Counted from the stretch's first letter, positions 1 through 9,250 are shown. The stretch is 56,768 bases of DNA from an uncultured Flavobacteriales bacterium (GCA_903860985.1 CAIOSO010000008.1:1-56768), one strand, 5' to 3'. The notes: generated from the letters alone by a model not told the origin. Numbers and translations are program-made.

Positions 1-36
1 AAATATATTATATATAATTAAGTTCCTGGGAATAAA

Positions 37-68
37 TTTGTCCTGTATGGAAAACTTGAATACTTTTA
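37..68 (+). promoter_or_regulatory. Promoter of the DUF4175 gene
   Basis: TTTG at 37-40, a 20-base spacer, then TACTTTTA at 61-68. This fits the Bacteroidota primary promoter (TTTG, N19-21, TAnnTTTG) except for the last base of the -7 box. The box ends 4 bases before the ATG at 73, so the message would start at or next to the start codon. Confidence 0.6.
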
Positions 69-72
69 TCTC

Positions 73-3000
73 ATGAAAAATAGCTTTGATACGCTGCTTA
101 GTCAAATAGATGCTTTTATACGAAAGTACTACAAGAATCAACTGATTCGTGGCTTATTGGTGTTTTTTGTTATTTTTTTATTTTCCTTTCTTTTCGCTAC
201 TACTTTTGAATATTTAGGAAGGTTTAACTCGGTGGTTAGAGGAATCTTGTTTTTTGGATTTATTGGACTAAATACATTTATTTTTTTTAGGTTCATACTG
301 ATTCCTATTACTAAACTGGTTTCATTCGGAAAGCAAATAACTAGAATACAAGCTTCTGAAATAATTGGTTCTTTTTTCCCTTCTATTTCAGATCGTTTAA
401 AAAATACGTTGCAGCTTCAAAATGATTTAACACATCAGGAAGGGAATATTGAATTATTAAGAGCTAGTGTCAATCAAAGATCCTCTGAATTAAGTATAAT
501 ACCCTTTAAAAATGCCATTAAAATTAATGAGAATAAGCGTTATTTAAGGTATTTAATACCACTCTTTAGTTGTTTTGTATTTATTGCTGTATTCATCCCT
601 TCAATTATTACACAAGGTACTGAACATGTTGTATTTTATAATAAAACTTTTAAAGAACAGGCCCCATACCTATTTCAACTTAAGAATAGTTTAGCTGTTA
701 TTGAAGAAGGATCTGATTTTCCTATTGAATTAACGATTATACCTAAAACAAATAGTGGAGAAAAAGAAATACCTAATCAAGTTTTTTTAGTATCAGAACA
801 AGGTAAATTTTTATTATTTAGAAAGACAAAAAACACTTTTCTTGGAAGTATAAAAAAACCAAAGAAGAACACTCATTTTTATTTTACAACGAATCAGTTT
901 GATAGTAAAAAATACCAACTAAATGTCATTGGTAAATCCTTAATTGGTAGAATATACGCTTTTTGCACGTATCCATCATACCTCGGTAAACAAAATGAGT
1001 TGATTGAAAATGTAGGTGATTTAACCATTCCAGAGGGAACACAGATTGAGTGGAAAGTTCAAACAAAAAACAGTATAACTACACGTGTCTATTGGAATCA
1101 AGTAAAATCTTTGTTTCAATCAGAATCATTCAAATTTAATCATATATGTAAAGATGATAAGCAACTGAAATTTCTATTAGAAAATCGTTTTTCGCATGTG
1201 TTAGACACGGTTCAATATAAAATAAATGTAATTAAAGATGCTTTTCCTACGATTGAGATAAATGAAAAAGTAGATTCTATTTCTGAAGGTGTAAAACTAT
1301 TTACTGGGATTGCGGCAGATGATTATGGATTAAAATCATTGCAATTTGTTTACAAGATTATTCGTGAAAATGGACAACACAAAGAAGTGAAAATTCCAGT
1401 ACAACAGGTAATAGGGTCTCAAATAAACATCAATTTTGCGGTTGATTTCAAACGGGAGGAAATTCAATTAAAAGACAAGATTGAATATTATTTCGTTGTC
1501 CATGATAATGATGGTGTAAATGGAAGTAAAGCTGCTAAAAGTCAGTTATTCACGTATGAACTTCCTAGTTTGGAAGAATTGAATGATTCCAGACAAGAAG
1601 ATCAAAATCAAACCAAAGAAGAACTTGATCAATTATTAAAAAAGACCAAAGAATTTCAAAAGAATATCACGCAGTTAAAAAAAGAAACCTTAAATGCTAA
1701 ATCGTCTGATTGGAATAAATTAAACAAAGTTCAACAGTTAAAAGAAGAACAGTCTAGTTTATTAGAGTCCTTAGAAAAGATTCAAAATGAAATGGAGAAA
1801 AGTGTAGAGGAAAAAAATCAACTCTCACCTATGGATCAAGAGTTATTAGAAAAACAAGATATGATTGAAAAGCTCTTGGAGGAGCTTATGGATGATGAAT
1901 TAAAAAAATTATTAGATGATTTAGAAAAGCTATTAGAACAAAACGATAAAGAACAAATCAAGGAAAAAATGGATGAGTTAAATCAATCCAGTGAGGACAT
2001 GAAGAAGCAACTTGACCGAAGCCTTGAGATGCTAAAGAAAATGCAGCTAAACGAACGTATTGATGATGTAGAAAAGGAATTAAAAGAGCTAGCAAAGGAA
2101 CAAGATGAACTTCGCGAAGAATTAAATAAAGATCAATCAAAGGAAGAATTAGCAAAGAAACAAGAGGAGTTAAATAAAAAATTTAATGAGTTAAAAAAAG
2201 ACCTCCAAAAATTAAATGAATTAAATAAAGAATTGGACAAACCAATGGATCTAGGAAACCTGGATGATTTACAAAACCAAGTAAGCGATGATTTACAGGA
2301 AGCGAAAGATGGTTTAGAACAAGGAAAGGAGAAAAAAGCAGGAGAAAAACAAAAGTCCGCATCTGAAGGAATGAATTCAATAGCAAACCAACTAAACGCG
2401 AAGCAAGAGCAAGCAAACAAGAAAGAGCAGGAAGAGGACATGAAATCTCTACGAAATATTTTAGAGAGTTTGATGACTTTAAGTTTCGATCAAGAAGCCT
2501 TAATGAATAAATTCAATAAAATAACGACTCAGGACCCTATTTATAGAAAATTAGGAAGACGCCAACAACGAATAATCGATGAAACGAAAATTATTAAAGA
2601 TAGTTTATTAGCGTTAGCAAAACGCCAACCAAAAATAGCTTCTTTTATTGACCGAGAATTAAACGCGATAGAATCTAACCATCAATTATCCGTGGAGGAC
2701 ATAGATGATCATAGAAAAAAAGAATTAAATAAACACCAACAATTGGTGATGACTTCCTATAACAATCTTGCCCTTCTGTTGAATGAGGCACTGCAAAGTA
2801 TGCAAAGTCAAATGCAATCAGAAATGTCGGGGTCAGGCAGTTGCAACAATCCGGGTAAAGGAAAACCTAAACCGGGACAATCTATGTCAACAGGAGACAT
2901 GAAAGAAATGCTCAAGAAACAATTGGAACAAATGCAAAAAGGCCCAAATCCAGGTGGCGACAAACCTGGTGACAAGCCAGGAAACAAACCCGGGAGTCAG

Positions 3001-3468
3001 CCTGGATCAAGCCCTGGCGGTTCAGGTCAAAACATGTTGGGTTTGGGAAATAAGGAAATGGCTAAAATGGCGGCTGAACAAACAGCCATTCGCCAGCGAT
3101 TAGAACAATTACGCAATGAAATGAATAAGAGTGGAAAAGGATTAGGCAATCAATTAAACCCGCTTATTAAAGAATTGGAAGAACAGGAGAAAAACATCAT
3201 TAATAAGAACAGCAACAAAGACCTGGTGAATCGCCAAAGAGAGATACTAACGAGGCTTTTGGAAAGTGAAAAAGCATTGATGGAAAGAGGTTATGAAGAA
3301 AAGAGAGAATCTAAATCAGGAAAAGATGAAGATTCTGGTAACAAAATTCGTTTTGATGAGTATAACAAAACCAAATTAAAGGAAATGGAATTATTGAAGA
3401 GCGCCGACCCCTCTCTTAGGTTGTACTATAAGGAAAAGGCTAATCAATACTTCAACTTGAACGAATGA
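73..3468 (+). CDS. DUF4175 family membrane protein with long coiled coil
   Basis: A 1131-residue protein of the DUF4175 type found in Bacteroidota; its molecular function is not known to me. Two membrane segments lie near residues 25-77 and a third near 160-182. They are followed by a beta-rich, probably periplasmic part to about residue 500. Residues about 505-900 are extremely rich in Glu, Lys, Leu and Gln and should form long coiled coils. A Gly/Pro/Lys linker follows at about 916-1000, with repeated GDKPG-like units, then another charged helical tail. An ATP-binding anti-sigma-like gene starts 21 bases downstream, so the two are probably cotranscribed with ybeY. The gene is more A+T-rich than its neighbours, largely because of Lys, Glu and Asn codons. 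An envelope or scaffolding role is only a guess from the architecture. Confidence 0.85.
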   Translation: MKNSFDTLLSQIDAFIRKYYKNQLIRGLLVFFVIFLFSFLFATTFEYLGRFNSVVRGILFFGFIGLNTFIFFRFILIPITKLVSFGKQITRIQASEIIGSFFPSISDRLKNTLQLQNDLTHQEGNIELLRASVNQRSSELSIIPFKNAIKINENKRYLRYLIPLFSCFVFIAVFIPSIITQGTEHVVFYNKTFKEQAPYLFQLKNSLAVIEEGSDFPIELTIIPKTNSGEKEIPNQVFLVSEQGKFLLFRKTKNTFLGSIKKPKKNTHFYFTTNQFDSKKYQLNVIGKSLIGRIYAFCTYPSYLGKQNELIENVGDLTIPEGTQIEWKVQTKNSITTRVYWNQVKSLFQSESFKFNHICKDDKQLKFLLENRFSHVLDTVQYKINVIKDAFPTIEINEKVDSISEGVKLFTGIAADDYGLKSLQFVYKIIRENGQHKEVKIPVQQVIGSQININFAVDFKREEIQLKDKIEYYFVVHDNDGVNGSKAAKSQLFTYELPSLEELNDSRQEDQNQTKEELDQLLKKTKEFQKNITQLKKETLNAKSSDWNKLNKVQQLKEEQSSLLESLEKIQNEMEKSVEEKNQLSPMDQELLEKQDMIEKLLEELMDDELKKLLDDLEKLLEQNDKEQIKEKMDELNQSSEDMKKQLDRSLEMLKKMQLNERIDDVEKELKELAKEQDELREELNKDQSKEELAKKQEELNKKFNELKKDLQKLNELNKELDKPMDLGNLDDLQNQVSDDLQEAKDGLEQGKEKKAGEKQKSASEGMNSIANQLNAKQEQANKKEQEEDMKSLRNILESLMTLSFDQEALMNKFNKITTQDPIYRKLGRRQQRIIDETKIIKDSLLALAKRQPKIASFIDRELNAIESNHQLSVEDIDDHRKKELNKHQQLVMTSYNNLALLLNEALQSMQSQMQSEMSGSGSCNNPGKGKPKPGQSMSTGDMKEMLKKQLEQMQKGPNPGGDKPGDKPGNKPGSQPGSSPGGSGQNMLGLGNKEMAKMAAEQTAIRQRLEQLRNEMNKSGKGLGNQLNPLIKELEEQEKNIINKNSNKDLVNRQREILTRLLESEKALMERGYEEKRESKSGKDEDSGNKIRFDEYNKTKLKEMELLKSADPSLRLYYKEKANQYFNLNE

Positions 3469-3489
3469 CTTTTTCCTGTAATACTCGAT

Positions 3490-3903
3490 ATGAAAGAAGG
3501 ATTTAACATTATTGAAGAACTAACACTGCCTGCTGACTTCCAGTCTTTGGTGGATGTAGAGAATTTAGTGGATAGGGTTTGTCAAACCATTGGTGTCCAA
3601 GAGGACGCTTACGGAAATGTGTTAATAGCTGTTACTGAGGCAGTTAACAACGCAATTAGTCATGGAAATGAAGAAAAACCAGACTTATCAATCGCTGTAG
3701 CCGTTGGTGATGCCCCTTCATCTTTTTGTTTTAACATAAAAGACGAGGGAAAAGGTTTTGATTACCATAATTTACCGGACCCCACAGCACCAGAAAATAT
3801 TTTGAAAGAAAACGGAAGAGGAATCTTTTTAATGAAAAACCTTTCAGATGAAGTTGAATTCAACGAGTCTGGAAATGAGGTGACCATTTATTTTGGAAAA
3901 TGA
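3490..3903 (+). CDS. RsbW/SpoIIAB-like ATP-binding protein (anti-sigma type)
   Basis: A 137-residue protein made only of a GHKL/HATPase_c fold. The N box is visible (TEAVNNAISHGN, about residues 49-60), as are the G1 motif (DEGKGFD, about 85-91) and the G2 motif (NGRGIFLMKNL). Stand-alone proteins of this size are serine kinases or anti-sigma factors such as RsbW, or phosphatase partners. No sigma factor or anti-anti-sigma gene is in the window, so its partner is unknown. Its stop codon overlaps the ybeY start (ATGA, 3900-3903), which implies translational coupling. In Bacteroidota this gene is commonly found beside ybeY, so the linkage may be ancestral and not functional. Confidence 0.85.
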   Translation: MKEGFNIIEELTLPADFQSLVDVENLVDRVCQTIGVQEDAYGNVLIAVTEAVNNAISHGNEEKPDLSIAVAVGDAPSSFCFNIKDEGKGFDYHNLPDPTAPENILKENGRGIFLMKNLSDEVEFNESGNEVTIYFGK

Positions 3904-4331
3904 TTTCGATTAGTTTAATTGATGTTAAAAAGCCGGCGTTTTTAAAGTTGCGCAAATTAAAGAGTTATTTAAAAGATATAATTGTTTCTGAAGGATTCCA
4001 CCCAGGCGACCTGTCGCTTGTTTTATGTACAGACGAGTATTTATTGAAGGTGAATCAAGATTTTTTACAACACGATTATTATACCGACATCATCACTTTT
4101 GATTATTGTAAAGGTGTTAAAATTCACGGGGACCTGATGATTTCACTAGACAGGGTATTAGAAAATAGCGCGATCCAAAAAACAAGTTTTGAGGAAGAGC
4201 TGTTTCGCGTGGTTTTTCACGGTACACTTCACTTGTGCGGGTATAAGGACAAGGTGAAAAAGGATATTTTACTAATGAGATCCAAGGAGGCTCAATACCT
4301 GAATAGACATGTTTCACGTGAAACACTTTAA
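3900..4331 (+). CDS. ybeY: Endoribonuclease YbeY (rRNA maturation factor)
   Basis: A 143-residue UPF0054 metalloprotein that acts in 16S rRNA 3'-end maturation and ribosome quality control. The signature [11 protein letters not shown] sits at residues 107-117. His107 and His111 match two zinc ligands. The third usual ligand (His of GYDH) is Asp117 here, a change I believe is common in Bacteroidota YbeY. The start overlaps the upstream stop by 4 bases. The last codons (H-V-S-R-E-T-L) are written by a perfect parS site at 4310-4325, so the C-terminal sequence is fixed by a DNA element and not by protein function. Confidence 0.93.
   Translation: MISISLIDVKKPAFLKLRKLKSYLKDIIVSEGFHPGDLSLVLCTDEYLLKVNQDFLQHDYYTDIITFDYCKGVKIHGDLMISLDRVLENSAIQKTSFEEELFRVVFHGTLHLCGYKDKVKKDILLMRSKEAQYLNRHVSRETL
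4310..4325. other. parS centromere site 1 (ParB binding)
   Basis: TGTTTCACGTGAAACA is a perfect 16-bp palindrome identical to the near-universal bacterial parS consensus bound by ParB/Spo0J. It lies inside the 3' end of ybeY and encodes residues of its tail. A second identical copy starts 44 bases downstream. parS sites normally cluster near the replication origin. Confidence 0.93.
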
Positions 4332-4353
4332 TCAGATATAAAAAACTTAAATG

Positions 4354-4369
4354 TGTTTCACGTGAAACA
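4354..4369. other. parS centromere site 2 (ParB binding)
   Basis: A second perfect TGTTTCACGTGAAACA, in the 44-base gap between ybeY and mnmG. It ends 6 bases before the mnmG ATG, so bound ParB could also affect mnmG expression. The centre-to-centre distance to site 1 is 44 bp, about four helical turns, which places both on the same face of the DNA. Confidence 0.93.
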
Positions 4370-4375
4370 AAGCAA

Positions 4376-6247
4376 ATGTTAGATAAATACGATGTTATAG
4401 TAGTTGGTGCGGGTCACGCTGGTTGCGAGGCCGCAAATGCCGCCGCAAAAATGGGAAGCAAGGTTTTGTTGTTAACTATGAATATGAATACGATTGCTCA
4501 AATGAGTTGCAATCCGGCGATGGGCGGTGTAGCCAAAGGACAAATTGTCCGTGAAATAGATGCGCTTGGTGGCGGGTCGGGGATTGTTAGTGATAAAAGC
4601 GCCATACAGTTTCGGATGCTGAACATATCAAAAGGACCAGCAATGTGGTCGCCCAGAACCCAAAATGATAGAGCTTTGTTTTCTTGGGAATGGAGAATGC
4701 TCTTGGAACAGAATCTAAATGTGGATTTTTGGCAGGACATGTGCACAGGTGTTTTGGTAGAACAAGGAAAGATTGTGGGCGTTAAAACCGCTATGGACAT
4801 TAATATATTTGCAGATGCTGTGGTATTAACTAATGGCACCTTTTTAAATGGCTTGATTCACTTAGGTGAAAAACAATTTGGTGGTGGGCGCGCCGCGGAA
4901 AAAGCCTCTACTGGAATTACAGAAAACCTCATTGAGTTGGGCTTTGAGTCTGGCAGGATGAAAACAGGCACCCCACCGAGGGTAGATGGACGATCTTTGG
5001 ATTACTCCAAAATGGAGATTCAGCCAGGGGATGAAAGCCCTTCTAAATTTAGTTATGCCAATACGAACGCCCTAACAAAGCAAATACCTTGCTATATTAC
5101 CTATACAAATACAGCAACACACGACCTTTTAAGAACAGGGTTTGATCGGTCGCCGATGTTTAACGGCGCGATTAAAAGCACTGGACCAAGGTATTGTCCC
5201 AGTATTGAAGATAAAATAAATCGTTTTGCTGACCGTGATAGACATCAGATTTTTGTTGAACCAGAGGGGTGGGAAACAGTAGAGATTTATGTGAATGGAT
5301 TCAGCACCTCTCTTCCAGAGGACATACAATTAGCGGCTCTAAAGACGATTCCCGGTTTTGAAAACGTGAAAATGTTTCGTCCTGGCTACGCCATAGAATA
5401 CGATTACTTCCCACCCACTCAATTGAAACACACCCTAGAAACAAAGCTTGTGGACGGCTTGTATTTTGCCGGACAAATTAACGGCACAACAGGCTATGAA
5501 GAAGCGGCGTGTCAAGGCTTGATGGCAGGAATAAACGCACATTTAAAAGTAAACGAAAAAGAACCCTTTATTCTGTCAAGAAGCGATGCGTATATAGGTG
5601 TCCTAATTGATGACTTGATCACCAAGGGAACAGATGAGCCGTATCGGATGTTTACGAGTAGGGCTGAGTTTAGAATCTTATTGAGACAAGATAACGCAGA
5701 TGAAAGACTCACACCGCTTGGACACGCTATTGGGTTGGCGGATGACAAGCGCTTGGAATTGGTTCAATACAATATCAGACAAACAAATTGGTTGAAAAAG
5801 GAGTTGCGTAAAATTGGTGTAACACCAGAACAAGCAAACCCAACCTTGTTAGAAAAAGAATCTGCGCCAATCAATCAACAGGTGAAAATAACAAGTTTGT
5901 TAACACGCCCTCACATAGGGCTTGAAGATTTATTGCGTGTTTGTCCTGAGGCAAGAACGGCCGCCAACATCGCTTCTGAAATTAATCCTGATATACTTGT
6001 ACAAACAGAAATACAATTAAAATACGAGGGGTACATTGAACGGGAAAAAGAACAAGCAAATAAATTAGCGAGATTGGAAGATCTCATCATCCCTGAAACG
6101 GTAGATTATGATCAAATGAAAAGCGTTTCACTGGAAGCAAAGGAGAAACTAAGAAAGATTAAGCCACGAACAATCGGACAAGCCGCGCGGGTTTCTGGGG
6201 TCTCTCCTAGTGATATTTCAGTGATCTTGATACATCTTGGGCGGTAA
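4376..6247 (+). CDS. mnmG: tRNA uridine-5-carboxymethylaminomethyl modification enzyme MnmG (GidA)
   Basis: A 623-residue FAD protein that works with MnmE to make the cmnm5 modification at wobble U34 of tRNAs. The N-terminal dinucleotide motif [12 protein letters not shown] is at about residues 9-20. The conserved blocks [14 protein letters not shown] (about 43-56), GTFLNG and KTGTPPR follow, and the C-terminal helical domain with [11 protein letters not shown] is complete. Length is normal for the family. It sits right behind two parS sites; gidA next to the partition region and origin is a recurrent bacterial arrangement. No mnmE or gidB is in the window. Confidence 0.97.
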   Translation: MLDKYDVIVVGAGHAGCEAANAAAKMGSKVLLLTMNMNTIAQMSCNPAMGGVAKGQIVREIDALGGGSGIVSDKSAIQFRMLNISKGPAMWSPRTQNDRALFSWEWRMLLEQNLNVDFWQDMCTGVLVEQGKIVGVKTAMDINIFADAVVLTNGTFLNGLIHLGEKQFGGGRAAEKASTGITENLIELGFESGRMKTGTPPRVDGRSLDYSKMEIQPGDESPSKFSYANTNALTKQIPCYITYTNTATHDLLRTGFDRSPMFNGAIKSTGPRYCPSIEDKINRFADRDRHQIFVEPEGWETVEIYVNGFSTSLPEDIQLAALKTIPGFENVKMFRPGYAIEYDYFPPTQLKHTLETKLVDGLYFAGQINGTTGYEEAACQGLMAGINAHLKVNEKEPFILSRSDAYIGVLIDDLITKGTDEPYRMFTSRAEFRILLRQDNADERLTPLGHAIGLADDKRLELVQYNIRQTNWLKKELRKIGVTPEQANPTLLEKESAPINQQVKITSLLTRPHIGLEDLLRVCPEARTAANIASEINPDILVQTEIQLKYEGYIEREKEQANKLARLEDLIIPETVDYDQMKSVSLEAKEKLRKIKPRTIGQAARVSGVSPSDISVILIHLGR

Positions 6248-6254
6248 AAGCGCT

Positions 6255-6366
6255 GTTAAACGGTTTTTAACGCTGTTTAGGCGATGAAAACACTAAAGAA
6301 CCAGGGCGCCACCAAGAAACGTTGTTAAAAACGATATATGTAGGTCTTTTTTTCGTGTTTTTAACA
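6255..6366. repeat. Cluster of GTTTTTAAC / GTTAAAAAC repeats after mnmG
   Basis: The 179-base gap between mnmG and the next gene holds three copies of one 9-mer: GTTTTTAAC at 6263-6271, its reverse complement GTTAAAAAC at 6324-6332, and GTTTTTAAC at 6357-6365. The last two form a 10-bp inverted repeat (6323-6332 and 6357-6366). The first is part of a small hairpin, GTTAAA at 6255-6260 with TTTAAC at 6266-6271. They could be a terminator region or protein sites; I saw no TTATNCACA DnaA box. Confidence 0.45.
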
Positions 6367-6431
6367 AAAAACCACTCATTTACATTCTGACATAAAAAAC
6401 GAAGAGTTCTAAATGGTTCATTCCGAATGAT

Positions 6432-6439
6432 TACTTTTG
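6432..6439 (+). promoter_or_regulatory. -7 promoter box of the hydroxyacid dehydrogenase gene
   Basis: TACTTTTG matches TAnnTTTG exactly and ends 17 bases before the ATG at 6457. It lies downstream of the in-frame ATG at 6427, which argues that 6427 is not the real start. No clear TTG is found 19-21 bases upstream. Confidence 0.5.
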
Positions 6440-6456
6440 GTGAAATCTACAGAACA

Positions 6457-7410
6457 ATGAAAGGAGAGGTTTATTTTATAGATACGGTTCATCCCATCTT
6501 GGAAGAACGACTCACGAAATTTGGTTTTACTTGCGTGGATTTAACAAAAGTTGCTAGCGCTGAATTATTACCAAGAATTTTCACTGCTGTAGGTTTAGTC
6601 ATTCGGTCTAGAATCACCCTGTCTAAAGAAGTGTTGTCACAACTTCCTGATATTCAGTTTGTTGCACGCTCAGGCTCAGGCTTAGAGAACATAGATGTCT
6701 CTTATTGTCAAGAAAAAGGAATACACTTGTTCAATTCACCAGAGGGAAATAAGAATGCTGTGGCAGAACACGCCCTAGGCATGATTTTGTCTTTGTTTAA
6801 CCACATAACTATTTCCGATCAGGAAATTCGCAATGGGATATGGGATAGAGAAGGAAATCGAGGAGTGGAGTTAGATGGAAAAACAATTGGTATTATAGGA
6901 TTTGGGAATAATGGTGCTGCTTTTGCGAAAAAACTAAGTGGTTTTGATGTGAAGTTAATGGCATTCGATAAATATAAAACGGGTTTCGGTGATCGTTTTG
7001 TTCAGGAATGTACCCTGGACGCGATACTAGAACAGGCAGATGTCATTAGTTTCCATATTCCTCAAAATAAAGAAACAACACATTTTTTCAATCAGGCCTT
7101 TTTACAACGTTGTCAGAAGTCAATTTATTTATTGAATGTATCTAGAGGAAAAATCGTGGACACTAAAGCGCTAGTGGGCGGACTTAAAACAGGAAAAATT
7201 AAGGGGGCGTGTCTGGATGTGTTGGAGTTCGAGCGGTCCAGTTTTGAATCGTTTTTTGAACAGCAGCCAAGCGAAGAGCTAGCTTATTTATTGAGCGCAA
7301 AAAATGTGCTCCTAAGCCCTCATGTTGCCGGTTGGACAACAGAAAGTTATTTTAAACTGAGCAATGTCTTAGCTGAAAAAATCCTCGGTTATTATACCAA
7401 CAAGGATTAA
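6457..7410 (+). CDS. D-2-hydroxyacid dehydrogenase (phosphoglycerate dehydrogenase-like)
   Basis: From ATG 6457 the product has 317 residues and starts with the usual catalytic-domain strand. An in-frame ATG at 6427 would add 10 residues, but a promoter box lies inside that extension. The family uses NAD(H) to oxidise D-2-hydroxyacids; a 3-phosphoglycerate or broad-range role is possible. The Rossmann motif is GIIGFGNNGAA. The substrate-binding VSRGKIVD segment (Arg) and the catalytic His of LSPHVAGWT are present. No ACT or ASB regulatory domain is attached, so it resembles short PGDH-like enzymes. The stop shares a TTAA with the convergent S4-domain gene (7407-7410). Confidence 0.88.
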   Translation: MKGEVYFIDTVHPILEERLTKFGFTCVDLTKVASAELLPRIFTAVGLVIRSRITLSKEVLSQLPDIQFVARSGSGLENIDVSYCQEKGIHLFNSPEGNKNAVAEHALGMILSLFNHITISDQEIRNGIWDREGNRGVELDGKTIGIIGFGNNGAAFAKKLSGFDVKLMAFDKYKTGFGDRFVQECTLDAILEQADVISFHIPQNKETTHFFNQAFLQRCQKSIYLLNVSRGKIVDTKALVGGLKTGKIKGACLDVLEFERSSFESFFEQQPSEELAYLLSAKNVLLSPHVAGWTTESYFKLSNVLAEKILGYYTNKD

Positions 7411-7784
7411 TCATTCCAGTCATCAAGGAACTTGTCTAATTCTCTTCGGTCTTTTTTTGTGGGTTTTCCATCTGTTTCCCGATACGCTTTTTGTGCAAGT
7501 TGGTATTCTTTATGCTTCGCAATTTCTTCTTCGCGCGTTAGGTCTTCGATGTAGTCGACAATAAGCGCAGCGCCCAAGCGCTTGTCTAAAAGCTGTTTGA
7601 TTTTAAATTCAAAAACCGCGCTGTTTTTCTGAATTCCAATAAGGTCTCCAACTTTCAGTTCTTTGGACGGCTTGGTCGATTGACCATTCAATTGAAAACG
7701 CCCTTTCGTGATGAGTTCACTCGCTTGAGAGCGAGTTTTTGCGAGACGAACACACCATACGTATTTGTCAAATCGGATTTTCAT
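7407..7784 (-). CDS. RNA-binding S4 domain protein (Hsp15-like)
   Basis: A 125-residue protein with an N-terminal S4 domain (RFDKYVWCVRLAKTRSQAS, then GRFQLNGQ) and a Lys/Arg-rich C-terminal tail. The layout is that of Hsp15/HslR, which binds stalled 50S subunits carrying peptidyl-tRNA after heat shock and helps recycle them. The function is inferred from the family. Its start lies 17 bases inside the upstream MmcQ/YjbR gene, so the two are translated together. It converges on the hydroxyacid dehydrogenase, with the two stop codons overlapping. Confidence 0.88.
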   Translation of the reverse strand: MKIRFDKYVWCVRLAKTRSQASELITKGRFQLNGQSTKPSKELKVGDLIGIQKNSAVFEFKIKQLLDKRLGAALIVDYIEDLTREEEIAKHKEYQLAQKAYRETDGKPTKKDRRELDKFLDDWND

Positions 7785-8118
7785 TCCTTACTTTTTTGGG
7801 TAAACTGGCATACACGAGTTCATAGGAATGGTCAATTAATTCCACTAATAACTGATCCGAAACATCTACATTCAAATACACAGAGTTCCAGTGCGTTTTA
7901 TTCATGTGATAACCTGGTTGTATTCCTTGATTAGACTCACGTAATTCAATCGCTTTTTCAGGATCACATTTGAGGTTAATAGCTTCAAAGACATCAACAT
8001 CAAGCAAGGCAAACATTTTTCCAAAGACTTTAAATACTAATGTACTTTTGTCAAAAGGGAAGCCTTCTGTGACGCCAGGCTTCTCAAGGCAATGATTTCT
8101 TAAATCATCCAGAAACAT
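7768..8118 (-). CDS. MmcQ/YjbR family DNA-binding-like protein
   Basis: A 116-residue protein of the MmcQ/YjbR (CyaY-like fold) family. It has the typical start (LRNHCLEKPGVTEGFPF), the segment KVFGKMFALLD, and the C-terminal HWNSVYLN and LIDHSYELVYASLPKK. The family has a double-wing fold and is suspected to bind DNA, but no reaction is established. It begins 5 bases after the desaturase stop and overlaps the Hsp15-like gene by 17 bases. The three may therefore be cotranscribed, although their roles look unrelated. Confidence 0.88.
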   Translation of the reverse strand: MFLDDLRNHCLEKPGVTEGFPFDKSTLVFKVFGKMFALLDVDVFEAINLKCDPEKAIELRESNQGIQPGYHMNKTHWNSVYLNVDVSDQLLVELIDHSYELVYASLPKKVRNENPI

Positions 8119-8123
8119 AAAGC

Positions 8124-9233
8124 TTAATGAATGGCAGGTGCCTGATCGTAATGCCCAAGGTTATACAACATCTTTGTGTGGTCAGCCAAGGCTCCTAGAA
8201 ACGTCTCGTAAGAGTAATAAGGAAGGTTAAACTCATGCGCTGTCGATTTAACGATTTCAGCTAGTTTACTATAGTGAACATGGCAAATATTTGGAAACAA
8301 GTGATGTTCAACTTGAAAGTTCAACCCCCCAACGTACCAGGAGAAGAACTTCGCTTTCGGCGCAAAATCTGCTGTGTTGTATAATTGACTAACCGCCCAG
8401 TCCGCCTCGATGTTGCCCGACTCGTCTGGCATTGGATAGTTAGAGGTGGGAACCACGTGTGCTGGTTGGAAAATAATGGAAAGTATGAATCCAGCGATAA
8501 AATGCATCGTGATGAAACCAAGAAGAGTAAGGTACCAGGAAGCTGGGCTAAACCAGAATGGACAAACAATAAACAGCCCGACATAGATGATTTTGAACAA
8601 AATAATGAAGGTCATGTGGCGCGCATACGTCGTTCCTTGTGTTTTGATTAAGTCCTTTTTATTATAGCGTTTCGCTTGTTTAAAGTCTTTTGTGGAAAAC
8701 CACATCATGGTCATTATGCCATAAAAAAACCAAGCATACAAGTGTTGAAATTTGTGTGCGGGATATCTCTTTTTGTGTGGAGTAAATCTTAGAAGTTTAG
8801 CTGGTGGATCAATGTCTTCGTCTAGGTGAGTAACATTTGTGTACGTGTGGTGCAAGACATTGTGTTGAATTTTCCAGTTGACAGCACTCCCACCGAGTAA
8901 AATCAGAACATTTCCAATTGCTTTATTAATCGTTTCATTGCGTGAATACGCTCCGTGATTTGCATCATGCATAATCGAAAGCCCACATCCAGCCATACCT
9001 ATTCCCATTCCAATCCAACAAAGGAAATACACCCATGAGCTCAATCCAGCAACAAATAAAAAGCCAAAAGGAACTAAATAAATGGCTAACATCGCGATTG
9101 TTTTAATCACCATAGTGGCGTTGGCGTGACGAGAAATATTGTTTTCCTTGAAGTACTTATTTACTCTAGATCTTAATGTTTTGTAGAATTCTACGTTTGT
9201 TTCTTTTGAAAAAGACACGGTTTGATGATTCAT
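8124..9233 (-). CDS. Membrane fatty acid desaturase (acyl-CoA/front-end type)
   Basis: A 369-residue integral membrane di-iron desaturase. All three histidine boxes are visible: HDANH (about residue 89), HNVLHH (about 124) and QVEHHLFP (about 306). The first residue of the third box is Gln and not His, a mark of the front-end/linoleoyl-CoA desaturase group. Hydrophobic pairs flank the boxes as expected for four membrane crossings. No N-terminal cytochrome b5 domain is fused, so it needs a separate electron donor. It probably adjusts membrane lipid unsaturation. It has its own promoter box 17 bases upstream of the ATG. Confidence 0.93.
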   Translation of the reverse strand: MNHQTVSFSKETNVEFYKTLRSRVNKYFKENNISRHANATMVIKTIAMLAIYLVPFGFLFVAGLSSWVYFLCWIGMGIGMAGCGLSIMHDANHGAYSRNETINKAIGNVLILLGGSAVNWKIQHNVLHHTYTNVTHLDEDIDPPAKLLRFTPHKKRYPAHKFQHLYAWFFYGIMTMMWFSTKDFKQAKRYNKKDLIKTQGTTYARHMTFIILFKIIYVGLFIVCPFWFSPASWYLTLLGFITMHFIAGFILSIIFQPAHVVPTSNYPMPDESGNIEADWAVSQLYNTADFAPKAKFFSWYVGGLNFQVEHHLFPNICHVHYSKLAEIVKSTAHEFNLPYYSYETFLGALADHTKMLYNLGHYDQAPAIH

Positions 9234-9250
9234 ACGAATAGTTTAGGGTA

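Noticed and set aside
2133-2441. Antisense frame rich in Ser, Phe and Cys within the DUF4175 gene
   Set aside because: Complement of a Glu/Lys-rich coiled coil, whose codons read as Ser/Phe/Leu on the other strand. Composition artefact.
6248-6426. Possible oriC next to mnmG
   Set aside because: Despite nearby parS sites and repeats, no TTATNCACA DnaA boxes or AT-rich unwinding element were seen. The origin is probably near but outside the window.
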